Source: Gammaproteobacteria bacterium (lineage in GTDB: Bacteria; Pseudomonadota; Gammaproteobacteria; Steroidobacterales; GCA-2729495). From it: DNA of 64,000 nt. The DNA lies in the NCBI GenBank assembly GCA_015709695.1, contig CP054183.1:2778992-2842991 (forward strand), given 5' to 3'. Below, one piece after another: positions 7,388-16,023 of the stretch. The position numbers and the translations under genes are program-made. Under the pieces are notes generated by a model. It was given only the letters and a program-made list of their open reading frames with translations, was not told the origin of the DNA and did not search any database. Position 1 is the stretch's first letter, and each line of letters opens with the position of its first letter.

Positions 7388-7924
7388 ATGTTCCATACAA
7401 GATGGATGATGAGCGCTTTCCTTCTGGCATCGGTCATCGTTGCGGCGTCCGCATTCGCCGGAGCGCTGGAAGCTGACGGGCAAGTGAGTTCCCGGGTGCT
7501 GGAAGGACAGCACCATGACAGCGGGACTGGAGAACGGAAATTGGATGGTGATGAGACAAGCAGGCACGAGTTTTCAATCTCGCCGTCAGTGGCAGAGGGA
7601 TGTCATCGAATGATCGAGAGATATGGTTCGATGTCAGGGTGCAGGACGGCCCTTGAAATGCTGGCAAAACTGGCTCAGGAGCACAGGGATGTAGCTTGGG
7701 CGCATCGCATGGAGACGGAAGTGCGGGATATTATTGAGCAAGTGCCGGGTGGGCTGGTGCGCACGCTTGAGTGTCGCGCGACGCTGTGTGCTCTGGAGGT
7801 AGCGTCATCTGACCCTATGTTCTCGGTGCCCACTCCGGTGCAGTTCCGAACAGGGCGATATGAATCACCTTTCTTTGCGATGAGAGCTTTGGGATTGGAC
7901 GTCTCCGAAGAATTGTGGGCATAG
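7388..7924 (+). CDS. Exported Cys-containing protein behind Rhs tip 3 (ECRxxLC family)
   Basis: This 178-residue protein has a clear signal peptide (MSAFLLASVIVAASAFA). The mature part contains RDVAWAHRMETEVRDI and the signature ECRATLCALEVASSD near residues 123-137, matching the protein at 5241-5867. A Cys pair further up (CHRMIERYGSMSGC) may form a disulfide. It lies behind the remnant of a tip that is itself related to tip 2. Tip plus gene therefore behave as a repeated two-gene cassette. The immunity role is inferred. Confidence 0.6.
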   Translation: MFHTRWMMSAFLLASVIVAASAFAGALEADGQVSSRVLEGQHHDSGTGERKLDGDETSRHEFSISPSVAEGCHRMIERYGSMSGCRTALEMLAKLAQEHRDVAWAHRMETEVRDIIEQVPGGLVRTLECRATLCALEVASSDPMFSVPTPVQFRTGRYESPFFAMRALGLDVSEELWA

Positions 7925-8109
7925 AGAAATACGGACAGGCGGTGATTGTCGTCCGTTTGCTTGTTCTCCAGAGAATGTAGCTTCGACTGATGTAGGCGCC
8001 ATTCTTTTTCGCTTCCCCCGCCTCGGACACCCGCCATCGACCATCCTTCCTTGAGCCAGCCGTTCGTCGTCGGGAGAATGGCCGCGATCTCCACGCCCGG
8101 TTTCAGCCT

Positions 8110-10317
8110 TCAAAACAGATCCACCGGATCCACATCCAGCGACCAGCGCACGCGCCCGGCTTCGGGCAGGGCGGCGATGCTCTCGCGCCAGGCGGCGAGG
8201 AATCCCTGCAGGCGTGAACGGTTGGCGGCCTCGGCGAGGAGCTGGGCGCGGTAGCGGCCGGCGCGGCGTTCCATGGGCGCGGGCGCGGGGCCGAGCAGCC
8301 GCACCTGCCGCGGGCCGAGGGCGTCGGCGGCGGCGCGCGCGTCGGCGAGGAAGGCGAGCGCGGGTTCGCGCGCGGGGGCTTCGGCGCGCAGCATGGCGAG
8401 GTGGCTGTACGGCGGCCAGCCGGCGGCACGCCGTTCGGCCAGCGCGGCCTCGGCGAAGCGCTCGTAGCCTTCGCGCACCAGGGCCTGCAGCAGCGGGTGG
8501 TCGGGGAACAGCGTCTGGATGTAGACCTCGCCGGGCCTGTCCGCGCGGCCGGCGCGGCCGGAGACCTGGACGAAGGATTGCGCCAGCTTCTCCGCGGCGC
8601 GGAAGTCGGTGCCGAAGAGGCCCTGGTCGGCATCGACGATGCCGACCAGCGTGACGCCCGGGAAGTCGTGGCCCTTGGTCAGCATCTGCGTGCCGAGCAG
8701 GATGCGGGCGCGGCCGCTCGCGACCTCGTCGAGGCGCTGCGCGATCTGGTCGCGGCCGCGGGTGGTGTCGCGGTCCACCCGCACCAGCGGCTGGCCGGGA
8801 AACAGCTCGCCGAGCGCCGCCTCGAGCCTCTCGGTGCCCTGACCGACGGCGAACAGCTCGCCGCCGCAGGCCGCGCAGCGCTCCGGCACCGGGCGGGTGG
8901 CGCCACAGTGGTGGCAGCTCACGCGCCCCTCGCGCCGGTGCAGGACCATGCGCGCGTCGCAGCGCTGGCATTCCACGGACTCCCCGCAGCCGGGGCACAT
9001 CAGCGTCGGCGCATAGCCGCGGCGGTTGAGGTAGAGCAGCACCTGGCCGCCGGCCTCGAGATGGCGCCCGATGGCGCCCAGCATCGGTTGCGCCAGGCCA
9101 TCGGTGGCCACGTGCCGGCGCAGGTCGACGAAATGCACGCTGGGGTGGCCCGCCGCGCCGGTGCGCTCGGGCAGTTGCAGCCGCCGGTAGCGGCCGGATG
9201 CGGTGTTGGCCAGGCTTTCCAGCGAGGGCGTGGCCGAGCCGAGCACCACCGGCACGCCGAGCTGGCGCGCGCGCCACACGGCGATGTCCCGTGCCGAGTA
9301 GCGGAAGCCATCCTGCTGCTTGAAGGAGCCGTCGTGCTCCTCGTCCACCACGATCAGGCCGGGCCGCGGCAGCGGCACGAACACCGCCGAACGGGTGCCG
9401 ATGACGATGTCGGCCTGGCCAGCCCGGGCGCGCTGCCAGGCCTGCAGGCGTTGCAGGTCGGTCAGCCCGGAATGCAGCACGACGATGCCCGCGGCCGGGA
9501 AGCGGCGGCGGAAGCGCGCCACCAGCTGTGGCGTCAGCCCGATCTCGGGCACCAGCACCAGGCTCTGCCGGCCGGCGGTGAGCAGCCCGTCGATGCAGCG
9601 CAGGTAGACCTCGGTCTTGCCGCTGCCGGTGACGCCCTGCAGGAGGAAACCCTGGAAGCCGTCCGCCGCGGTGATCGTCGCGATGGCCCCGGCCTGGGCC
9701 GGTGTCGGCGTGGGCGGCTGCTCCGCTGCCGCGCCGGCGTCGCGTTCCCAGGCATCGCCGCGCTGGCGCCGGACCCAGCCGCGGCGCTCCAGTTCCCGGA
9801 CCGAGGGACGCCAGCGTTCGGCCACGGCCGCCAGGGCATCGGCGTCGAGGCCGCCGGCCGCCGCTCCCGGGGCCGCGAGGGCGGCGAGCACCCGCGCCTG
9901 CACGGGTGCGCGGGCGGCGGCGCCGGCCTCGTGTGCCGCGCGGCCCGCGGGTTTGATCTGCCAGGCCATCGTGCCGGTGCCGGTGTCGCGCCCGTGACGG
10001 AGCAGCCGCGGCAGCGCGGCCGCGCAGGCTTCGCCGGGCGGATGCTGGTAGTAGCCGGCAGCCCACTCGAGCAACGCCAGCAGCGGTGCATCCAGCAGCG
10101 GCTCGGGGTCGAGCACCTCGAGCGCGCGGCGCAGGCGGTTCGCCGGCAGCGCGGACTGCGGCGCCGTCGCCATCACCACGCCCACCCGCTTGCCGCTGCG
10201 GAAAGGCACCCGTACCCGCTGCCCGGGCTGCACGGCGTGGCCGGCAGGGGGCAGGTAATCGAAGGTCGTCATCACCGGCGCGTCGATGGCCACCTTGAGG
10301 ATGGGCCCGGCCGTCAT
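8110..10317 (-). CDS. priA: Primosomal replication protein N' (PriA helicase)
   Basis: PriA reloads the replisome at stalled forks; it is a 3'-5' superfamily 2 helicase. The 735-residue product has the family's normal length if translation starts at ATG 10317 (MTAGPILKVAIDAPV). Visible features are Walker A (GVTGSGKTEVYL), the DEEH box with its aromatic-rich loop (VVDEEHDGSFKQQDGFRYS), and the paired zinc sites (CPGCGESVECQRC, CHHCGATRP, CAACGG) between the helicase lobes. Its upstream region carries two DnaA-box-like sequences. Confidence 0.95.
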   Translation of the reverse strand: MTAGPILKVAIDAPVMTTFDYLPPAGHAVQPGQRVRVPFRSGKRVGVVMATAPQSALPANRLRRALEVLDPEPLLDAPLLALLEWAAGYYQHPPGEACAAALPRLLRHGRDTGTGTMAWQIKPAGRAAHEAGAAARAPVQARVLAALAAPGAAAGGLDADALAAVAERWRPSVRELERRGWVRRQRGDAWERDAGAAAEQPPTPTPAQAGAIATITAADGFQGFLLQGVTGSGKTEVYLRCIDGLLTAGRQSLVLVPEIGLTPQLVARFRRRFPAAGIVVLHSGLTDLQRLQAWQRARAGQADIVIGTRSAVFVPLPRPGLIVVDEEHDGSFKQQDGFRYSARDIAVWRARQLGVPVVLGSATPSLESLANTASGRYRRLQLPERTGAAGHPSVHFVDLRRHVATDGLAQPMLGAIGRHLEAGGQVLLYLNRRGYAPTLMCPGCGESVECQRCDARMVLHRREGRVSCHHCGATRPVPERCAACGGELFAVGQGTERLEAALGELFPGQPLVRVDRDTTRGRDQIAQRLDEVASGRARILLGTQMLTKGHDFPGVTLVGIVDADQGLFGTDFRAAEKLAQSFVQVSGRAGRADRPGEVYIQTLFPDHPLLQALVREGYERFAEAALAERRAAGWPPYSHLAMLRAEAPAREPALAFLADARAAADALGPRQVRLLGPAPAPMERRAGRYRAQLLAEAANRSRLQGFLAAWRESIAALPEAGRVRWSLDVDPVDLF

Positions 10318-10355
10318 CGCGGCCTCCGGTCTGCCGGCGCGGAGCGCTGCGTCAT

Positions 10356-10378
10356 TTATCCACAATTCCGGTGGATAA
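10356..10378. promoter_or_regulatory. Inverted pair of DnaA-box-like sequences upstream of priA
   Basis: TTATCCACA (10356-10364) is a perfect DnaA box. GGTGGATAA (10370-10378) is, on the other strand, TTATCCACC, one mismatch away. The pair lies 39-61 bases before the priA start. DnaA binding here could couple priA transcription to replication; alternatively these are chance 9-mers. Confidence 0.45.
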
Positions 10379-10593
10379 GTCTGTGGACTGCTGGCGCCGA
10401 CCAGCGCGCGGCCCGCAGCGCAGGCCACTTATGACAAGCTGGCTATTTTTTGTCCTTTGCAATTTTGTTGTTCTCGATCAGTGGCTTGTGCGAGTATTTT
10501 GCTTCACGGCGGCCGTTCCTGGCGTAACGACAGGTTTCCCTTGCCTGGTGTGGACAACAGCCGTCTTTTTGCTGCCCTGGCATCGTCAACCCA

Positions 10594-10621
10594 TTGGCGG
10601 GACGGCCGTTCTTCCTATGCT
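10594..10621 (+). promoter_or_regulatory. Candidate sigma-70 promoter for the ECF sigma operon
   Basis: TTGGCG (10594-10599), a 16-base spacer and TATGCT (10616-10621) fit a weak sigma-70 promoter. A transcript starting near 10628 would exclude ATG 10622 as start of the sigma gene and supports GTG 10682 or ATG 10715. Confidence 0.35.
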
Positions 10622-10681
10622 ATGCGCAATTCCAGCACCATGCCGGCCGGGGCCCTGCTCGGGGCGGGGCCGGATCATCCA

Positions 10682-11236
10682 GTGAAGGAGAGCGTTCTGA
10701 CGGAGCGGGCCGCGATGGAGCGCTTCCTGGCGGGCGTGGAGAAGCGCGCGTTCCACATTGCGCGCTTTGCGGTGCGTGATACCGATGATGCGCTCGACAT
10801 CGTCCAGGACGCCATGCTGCGGCTGGTGCGCGGTTACGCCCGCGCGCCCGAGGCGGAATGGCAGCCGCTGTTCTTTCGCATCCTCAGGAATCGTATCCTC
10901 GACCACCAGCGGCGCGGCAGCGTGCGCCGGCGCGTGCTCGCCTGGTTCGGTGGCGATGGCGAGGACGATGAATTCGATCCGGTCGCCGCGGCACCCGGGC
11001 CCGCCGGGGACATCCCCGAGGAGCGGGTGGTGCTGGCCGATGCCATGCAGGCCCTCGAGGCCGCGGTGAGCCGCCTGCCGGGCCGGCAGCAGCAGGCGTT
11101 CCTGCTGCGCACGATGGAGGGCCTCGATGTCGCCGCCACCGCCCTCGCGATGGGCTGCTCCGAGGGCAGCGTCAAGACACACTACTCGCGGGCCGTGCAC
11201 AGCCTGCGGGCCGAACTGGGGGACCACTGGCCATGA
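10682..11236 (+). CDS. RNA polymerase sigma factor, ECF type
   Basis: This sigma-70 family factor of about 184 residues would direct RNA polymerase to a small regulon. Region 2 is seen at DDALDIVQDAMLRLVRGY, and region 4 with its helix-turn-helix at VAATALAMGCSEGSVKTHYS. The start is uncertain: GTG 10682, CTG 10697 (eight bases after AAGGAG) and ATG 10715 are all possible. The stop overlaps the next start (ATGA, 11233), so it is co-translated with the membrane protein that follows, as ECF sigma factors usually are with their anti-sigma factor. Confidence 0.85.
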   Translation: MKESVLTERAAMERFLAGVEKRAFHIARFAVRDTDDALDIVQDAMLRLVRGYARAPEAEWQPLFFRILRNRILDHQRRGSVRRRVLAWFGGDGEDDEFDPVAAAPGPAGDIPEERVVLADAMQALEAAVSRLPGRQQQAFLLRTMEGLDVAATALAMGCSEGSVKTHYSRAVHSLRAELGDHWP

Positions 11237-11673
11237 ACCGCGAAGACGAAGTCAGGCAGGCGGAGCGCTTCGAGCGCGCCGCGGGTGGTCTGCTGCGCCA
11301 GGGCGCCGAGGAGCTCGATGCCGCCACCCAGTCGCGGCTCAACCGCGCGCGCCAGGTCGCGCTGGAGGAATACGATCGCGCCAGGCGCCGGCTGCCGGGA
11401 TTCGGCGGCAGCTGGCAGGCCGCGGCGGCGGCAGCGGCCATCGCGGTGGTGGCCGTGGGGCTGTGGACCAGCCGGTCCCTGTCCCCGGGCGCCCCCGGGC
11501 TGTCGGCCGGCGTGTCGGCACCGGCCGATATCGTGCACCCGGAGCAGGCGGCCGATCTCGAGGCGGTCTACAGCAGCGACAACCTCGAGCTGATCGAGAA
11601 CCTCGAGTTCTACGAGTGGCTGGGATCCGGCAATGGCGCCGGGGCCGCCGCGGACACCGACCTGACCAGCTGA
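11233..11673 (+). CDS. Single-pass membrane protein, putative anti-sigma factor
   Basis: The 146 residues comprise a charged cytoplasmic N-terminus (residues 1-58), one membrane segment (WQAAAAAAAIAVVAVGLW) and a C-terminal part with an acidic patch (LIENLEFYEWL). The form resembles DUF3619-type proteins often found behind ECF sigma genes. The ATGA overlap with the sigma gene supports an anti-sigma role. No zinc-binding HxxxCxxC motif is present, so it is not a ZAS-type anti-sigma factor. Confidence 0.65.
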   Translation: MNREDEVRQAERFERAAGGLLRQGAEELDAATQSRLNRARQVALEEYDRARRRLPGFGGSWQAAAAAAAIAVVAVGLWTSRSLSPGAPGLSAGVSAPADIVHPEQAADLEAVYSSDNLELIENLEFYEWLGSGNGAGAAADTDLTS

Positions 11674-11683
11674 ACCGACGATC

Positions 11684-12202
11684 GTGAACCGCGTCCGCCC
11701 CATCGCCGTCCTGCTTGCCTGCCTGCTGCTAGGCACCTCGCCGGCATCGCGCGCCGACGGCCCCGGGGTGGCCTGGCAGTCGCTGACGCCGGAACAGCAG
11801 CAGCTGCTCGGGCCACTGGCCGAGCGCTGGGATCAGCTGCCCCCGGAGCGGCAGGCCCGGCTCGCCGCCGGTGCCCGGCGCTGGGCCGGCATGACCCCCG
11901 AGCAGCGGGCCCGCGCCGGGGACCGCCTGCAGCGCTGGCAGGACCTGACGCCGGAACAGCGGGCCGACATGCGCCAGCAGATGCGCCGCTTCGAGCAGCT
12001 CCCGCCGCAGGAGCAGGAGCGGCTGCGCGAGAACTTCGAGCGCTTCCGCAAGCTGCCTCCCGAGGAGCGCCGGGCGTTGCGCCAGCGCTGGGAGCAGATG
12101 ACGCCGGAGCAGCGGCGGGAGTGGCGCGATGAGCAAAGACGCGGGCGCACAGCGGCACCACCGGCAGGCAAGAAGGCGCCGAAATCCGGCGCCGACAGGT
12201 GA
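11684..12202 (+). CDS. Exported DUF3106 protein with repeated EQR helices
   Basis: This 172-residue protein starts at GTG 11684, with a signal peptide (VLLACLLLGTSPASRA). The mature part repeats a motif of about 14 residues, L(T/P)PEQ(R/Q)xxLxxxxxRWxxL, seven to eight times, giving a long charged helix; this is typical of DUF3106. It closes the sigma/anti-sigma operon, and the usual DUF3106 context is the same. A periplasmic, possibly stress-sensing role is inferred by comparison with CpxP-like helical proteins; nothing specific is known. Confidence 0.75.
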   Translation: MNRVRPIAVLLACLLLGTSPASRADGPGVAWQSLTPEQQQLLGPLAERWDQLPPERQARLAAGARRWAGMTPEQRARAGDRLQRWQDLTPEQRADMRQQMRRFEQLPPQEQERLRENFERFRKLPPEERRALRQRWEQMTPEQRREWRDEQRRGRTAAPPAGKKAPKSGADR

Positions 12203-12254
12203 GTTGACGGCCCGCGACCAGCGCAGTCGGGCAGGCGGTCAGGGCACCGGGCCT

Positions 12255-12824
12255 TCAGCTGCCCTTGGACAGCGCCGCTTCCATCTGGGAGAGCAGGGTA
12301 TCCACGTCGCTATCGTCCTCTTCATCGAGAACGATGGCGCCATCATCGTCCATCTCGAGCTGGAACAGGCCCGGATGCTTGCGCTGGTACTCGTCGAGCT
12401 GCGCGGTACGCTTCTGGTACTCGCGAAGCAGGCGACGACTCTGCTCGACGAGCTGCTTGTGCTGGATGGCCTGGCGGATGGTCACGGCCAGATCGGCGGC
12501 ATTCACGGGTTTCAGGCAGAAGCGGTAGATCCCGCCCTCGTTGATTGCCCGGATCGCATCCTCCAGGCTGGCCTGGCCTGAGAGGATGATTCGCACCGTT
12601 TCCGGATAGGCCTCCCGTACTTTCGCGAGAAACACCGAACCGGGCATGCCAGGCATGCGTTCGTCGGAAACCACCACGTCCACCGGGTTGGCAGCCAGCA
12701 GCTGCAGTGCCTTTTCGGCGCCATCCGCCGTGAGAATCTCGTAGGGCTCCTGGCGCAGTGCGCGCTTCAGGGCAAGGGTCACGTTCGGCTCGTCATCGAC
12801 CAGCAGCAGGGTTGCCCTCTTCAT
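12255..12824 (-). CDS. Single-domain response regulator with C-terminal acidic tail
   Basis: The 189-residue product is a receiver domain with all phosphorylation residues: the acidic pair in LLLVDDEPN, phospho-acceptor Asp54 in VVVSDERMPGMPG, Ser82 in LSGQ and Lys105 in CLKPVN. After it come a coiled-coil-like helix (QLVEQSRRLLREYQKRTAQL) and an acidic tail (DDDGAIVLDEEDDSDVD). There is no DNA-binding domain. Its ATG overlaps the stop of the HD-GYP-type gene upstream (12821-12824), so both belonged to one phosphorelay operon, now broken by IS21. Confidence 0.88.
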   Translation of the reverse strand: MKRATLLLVDDEPNVTLALKRALRQEPYEILTADGAEKALQLLAANPVDVVVSDERMPGMPGSVFLAKVREAYPETVRIILSGQASLEDAIRAINEGGIYRFCLKPVNAADLAVTIRQAIQHKQLVEQSRRLLREYQKRTAQLDEYQRKHPGLFQLEMDDDGAIVLDEEDDSDVDTLLSQMEAALSKGS

Positions 12825-13552
12825 GACGTCTTGCCCTCCGTCGAAGATGCGCTACCCGCCAGCAGCATGCGCACCCGAAATGGTTCCCGGATCCCGACAC
12901 CCTCGGCCACGCTGCGCAGGCGCGCCATGACTGCGTTGGTGACTTCCTGCCCCTGCGGCACCAGCCGGATGCCGTTTCTGCTCTTCAGGTCCTCATCCAG
13001 GATCATGCCGGGTGCGAGATCGGCAAGCCCGATGGCGCGGACCACGACTTCGCCTTCCGCCAGGCGCGTGGTGCGGATGGCATCCGCCACCGCCTGAGGC
13101 AGGGTCGTCCAGGACTCGACCAGCTTCTGGAATGCCACGGCCGGTGTCGATCCGCTGGCAACCAGTCGATCGACCTCCGTCGCTGCATACAGGACCACGA
13201 TCCCCAGTACCCTGGTGTCCCAGCGGGCAGCAATCTGCGAGGCACCACTGAGATCCGGTCGGGTCATCTGCTGGGCGATGATCTCGGACACCGGTTCCAG
13301 ACGCGGGATACTGCCGAGGAGGCGGGCGCCCACCTCCGGGTGCGAGCGATAGAGGCGCTGCTCGTCCGCGGAAAGCGCGGCATCCCCGTAGATCTTCGTC
13401 AGCACTTCCGCCGGCAGGGTGATGCAGCCGATCTGTGACAGCATCGCTGCCAGGCGCAGCTGCCAGTTGTTGGCAACCCCCATCGCCTCGGCAATGGCCC
13501 CCGCATATCGCTGGATCCTGGCAGCGCGGCTGTAGGCAGCCGGATTCGTCAG
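12821..13552 (-). pseudogene. HD-GYP-like output domain fragment, 5' end lost at IS21
   Basis: The frame is open from the IS21 end and reads TNPAAYSRAARIQRYAGAIA, then the HD-GYP-like core WQLRLAAMLSQIGCITLP and SHPEVGARLLGSIPRLEPV, then a C-terminal region common to RpfG-type regulators. The HD dyad is replaced (MLSQIG where LHDIG is usual), so c-di-GMP hydrolysis is unlikely even in the intact gene. An N-terminal receiver domain is expected but absent. ATG 13483 could still start a shortened product. The downstream response regulator overlaps its stop. Confidence 0.7.
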
Positions 13553-13625
13553 TGTTGTTTTGCGCTTAAAGGTGACCCGGGATTTGCATCTAAAGTTGAC
13601 CCGCCTTGGTCGTTGTCAGTATGTC

Positions 13626-14402
13626 TCAGGCAGGGGTGGATTTGGTGGTTCGTCGCTCCTTGCGGGGTTGGGTTGAGCTGTTCCTGAACCGGTAGCTGTC
13701 ATTGCCGGTCTCGACGATGTGACAGTGATGGGTGAACCGGTCCAGCAGGGCCGTGGTCATCTTCGCGTCCCCGAACACGCTGGCCCACTCTGAGAAGCTC
13801 AGGTTGGTGGTCACCAGCACGCTGGTTCGCTCGTAGAGCTTGCTGAGCAGGTGGAACAGCAGTGCTCCTCCGGCCTGGGAGAACGGCAGGTAGCCGAGTT
13901 CGTCCAGGATGACCATGTCGGTGTTGGCAAGGCCCTTGGCAAGATACCCGGCCTTGTTGAAGGCCTTCTCGGCCTCGAGCTGGTTGACCAGATCGACGGT
14001 GGAGAAGAACCGCACCCGCAGGCGATGATGCACGACGGCCTGGATGCCTATGGCGGTGGCCAGATGTGTTTTGCCGGTGCCGGGTCCGCCGACGAGCACG
14101 ACGTTGTGGGCGCTGCGCAGGAACTGGCACTCGTGCAGTGTCTTGACCAGCGCGGCATCCACGCCACTGTGCTCGAACCGGAACCCGGCCAGATCACGGT
14201 GCGCCGGGAACCGCGCACCCTTGAGCTGATAGTTGACCGAGCGCACTTCACGCTCGGCGACCTCGGCCTTGATCAGGTCTTCCAGGATCGGCCGAGCCTG
14301 GGTGAACGCCGGACCCTGCTGGGCAGACAGGTCATCCACCGCATGGGCCATGCCGTAGAGCTTCAGGGACTTGAGAGAAAGGGCCAGGGCGTCAGCCGAC
14401 AT
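13626..14402 (-). CDS. istB: IS21 helper ATPase IstB
   Basis: This 258-residue AAA+ ATPase assists the IstA transposase. Walker A is [15 protein letters not shown], Walker [13 protein letters not shown], and the C-terminal arginine region follows [23 protein letters not shown] 14402 ([13 protein letters not shown]) overlaps the end of istA by 11 bases, the usual coupling in IS21. Confidence 0.93.
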   Translation of the reverse strand: MSADALALSLKSLKLYGMAHAVDDLSAQQGPAFTQARPILEDLIKAEVAEREVRSVNYQLKGARFPAHRDLAGFRFEHSGVDAALVKTLHECQFLRSAHNVVLVGGPGTGKTHLATAIGIQAVVHHRLRVRFFSTVDLVNQLEAEKAFNKAGYLAKGLANTDMVILDELGYLPFSQAGGALLFHLLSKLYERTSVLVTTNLSFSEWASVFGDAKMTTALLDRFTHHCHIVETGNDSYRFRNSSTQPRKERRTTKSTPA

Positions 14403-15918
14403 GGCGATCTCCCAGCAGGTGATCGTAGCGGTCCACGTTGGCTTCGGGTTCCTGTTGCAGGGCCAGGCGCGCCGGGGTGTGGATGGGCGCTGGCACATCG
14501 GCGGCCAGCAGCCGACTCAGCAGGTTCAGGATGTGCGGCTTGGAGACGGTGCCGGAGTCCAGCGCCAGCTCGACGGCGCACAGCACCGCCTGCTCGTCAT
14601 GGCGCAGCACCAGGGCGAGGATCTCCACCATCTCCCGATCTCCGCCCGGGCGCTTGAGCAGCACCGACTGCAGGCGCCGCAGTCCTTCCGGGAACGTGGC
14701 AAAGGGGGCGCCATTGCGCAGCGCGCCGGGCTTGCGCTGGATGACGGCCAGATAATGGCGCCAGTCGTAGACGGTGCGAGCTGCGTTACTGCTGTGGTCG
14801 CGCGCAAACAGGCGCGCATGCTCGGCGATGATCTGCCCTTCGGCCACCACGACGAGCCGATCGGCATAGGCGCGCACGCTCACCGGCCGGTTGGCGAACG
14901 AGGCCGGGACGCTGTAGCGGTTGCGCTCGAAGGTGATCAGGCACGTGGGCGAGACGCGCTTGGTGTCCTCGACATAGCCATCGAACGGCGAAGGCGCAGG
15001 CATCAGGTGAGGCTGCTCCTCGGCCAGCACCTGGGCCACGGTGCGTTGCGGATGTTCCGGGTGCTGGATCTGGCTCCACAGGCCGATGCAGCGTCGCTGC
15101 AGCCAGTCATTGAGCGCCGGCAGATCCGGGAACCGGGGCACCTCGTGCCAGATGCGCGGTCGCGCATCCTGCACGTTCTTCTCGATCTGGCCCTTCTCCC
15201 ATCCGGCGGCCGGGTTACAGAAGTCGGTCTCGAACAGGAAGTGACTGGCCATGGCCCGGAAGCGCACGTTGACGATGCGCTCCTTGCCGCGTCCGATCTT
15301 GTCCACCGCGGTCTTCATGTTGTCGTAGATGCCGCGCCGGGGTACGCCGCCAAAGACAGCGAAGGCGTGATTATGGGCGTCGAAGAGCATCTCGTGGCTC
15401 TGCTGTGGATAGGCCCGCAGCAGGAAAGCGCGGCTGTGGCACAGCTTGAACTGCGCCACGGAGAACTTGCAGCGTTCCCCGCCGATCACCGCCCAGTCCT
15501 CGCTCCAGTCGAACTGGAACGCCTCTCCAGGCGCGAATCTCAGCGGCACGAACGTGCCGCGGCTGGTGCGCTCGGCTTCTTGAAGCTGGCGCTGCCATGC
15601 GCGGGAAAAGGCCGCTACGCGGTCATAGGAACCCTCGTAGCCCAACGCCCGCAGATCGTTGTGCAGCTGGCGCCAGTTGCGCCGCTGCTTGCGGCCGCGT
15701 CCGGCCTCTCGCTCCAGCCAGCAGGCGAGCATGTCGGCAAACGGGTCGAGCTTGCTCGGACTCTTGCGCTGCGGGTAGACCGGCTCCACCACGCCACTGG
15801 CCAGGTACTTGCGGATCGTGTTCCGGGACAGCTTGGTGCGCCGGGCAATCTCGCGGATCGGCACCCCTTCGCGCAGGTGCCAGCGTCGTATAACACTCAA
15901 TATCGCCACGTCGATCAC
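14392..15918 (-). CDS. istA: IS21 transposase IstA
   Basis: This DDE transposase has about 508 residues. An N-terminal helix-turn-helix is seen at [19 protein letters not shown]; the catalytic core includes [25 protein letters not shown] and [18 protein letters not shown] 15918 is preferred over TTG 15939 because CAGGAG stands at a good distance before it. The gene is intact. Confidence 0.92.
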   Translation of the reverse strand: MIDVAILSVIRRWHLREGVPIREIARRTKLSRNTIRKYLASGVVEPVYPQRKSPSKLDPFADMLACWLEREAGRGRKQRRNWRQLHNDLRALGYEGSYDRVAAFSRAWQRQLQEAERTSRGTFVPLRFAPGEAFQFDWSEDWAVIGGERCKFSVAQFKLCHSRAFLLRAYPQQSHEMLFDAHNHAFAVFGGVPRRGIYDNMKTAVDKIGRGKERIVNVRFRAMASHFLFETDFCNPAAGWEKGQIEKNVQDARPRIWHEVPRFPDLPALNDWLQRRCIGLWSQIQHPEHPQRTVAQVLAEEQPHLMPAPSPFDGYVEDTKRVSPTCLITFERNRYSVPASFANRPVSVRAYADRLVVVAEGQIIAEHARLFARDHSSNAARTVYDWRHYLAVIQRKPGALRNGAPFATFPEGLRRLQSVLLKRPGGDREMVEILALVLRHDEQAVLCAVELALDSGTVSKPHILNLLSRLLAADVPAPIHTPARLALQQEPEANVDRYDHLLGDRHVG

Positions 15919-16023
15919 TCCAGAAATCTCCTGCCCCAAAGAGCAGGACGGGGGTGTACACGTGGGTCAAAATTGGATGCAAATACCCGCTATAGGTGGG
16001 TCAGTTTTAGGCGCAAATCAACA

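Larger units (their letters stand above)
10318..10681. other. Divergent intergenic region priA / ECF sigma gene
   Basis: There is no coding sequence on either strand here. The part next to priA holds the two inverted DnaA-box-like sequences; the middle, 10437-10500, is distinctly AT-rich for this genome; the part next to the sigma gene holds a plausible sigma-70 promoter. TGTGGACAA at about 10550 is a third DnaA-box-like 9-mer (one mismatch from the reverse box). Confidence 0.6.
13553..16023. mobile_element. IS21-family insertion sequence
   Basis: This 2471-bp element has matching ends that begin TGTTG and finish CAACA. The left end is TGTTGTTTTGCGCTTAAAGG; the right end, on the reverse strand, is TGTTGATTTGCGCCTAAAAC, each followed by TGACCC. 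Inner repeats (GATTTGCATCTAAAGTTGACCC and its partner near 15970) give the multiple terminal repeats typical of IS21. The flanks, GTCAG on the left and CGCTG on the right, show no target duplication. The genes either side are unrelated fragments, so host sequence was lost here. Confidence 0.9.

Noticed and set aside
7925-8109. Possible small gene (minus strand) between the ECR protein gene and priA
   Set aside because: Several frames are open over a short distance, none has a ribosome site or a recognisable domain; nothing firm can be said about these 185 bases.
8401-10434. 677-codon plus-strand open frame opposite priA
   Set aside because: High GC keeps the antisense frame open; priA motifs on the minus strand are unambiguous.
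10318-10681. Replication origin oriC
   Set aside because: Two or three DnaA-box-like 9-mers are too few, and dnaA, dnaN, gidA or rpmH are not near.
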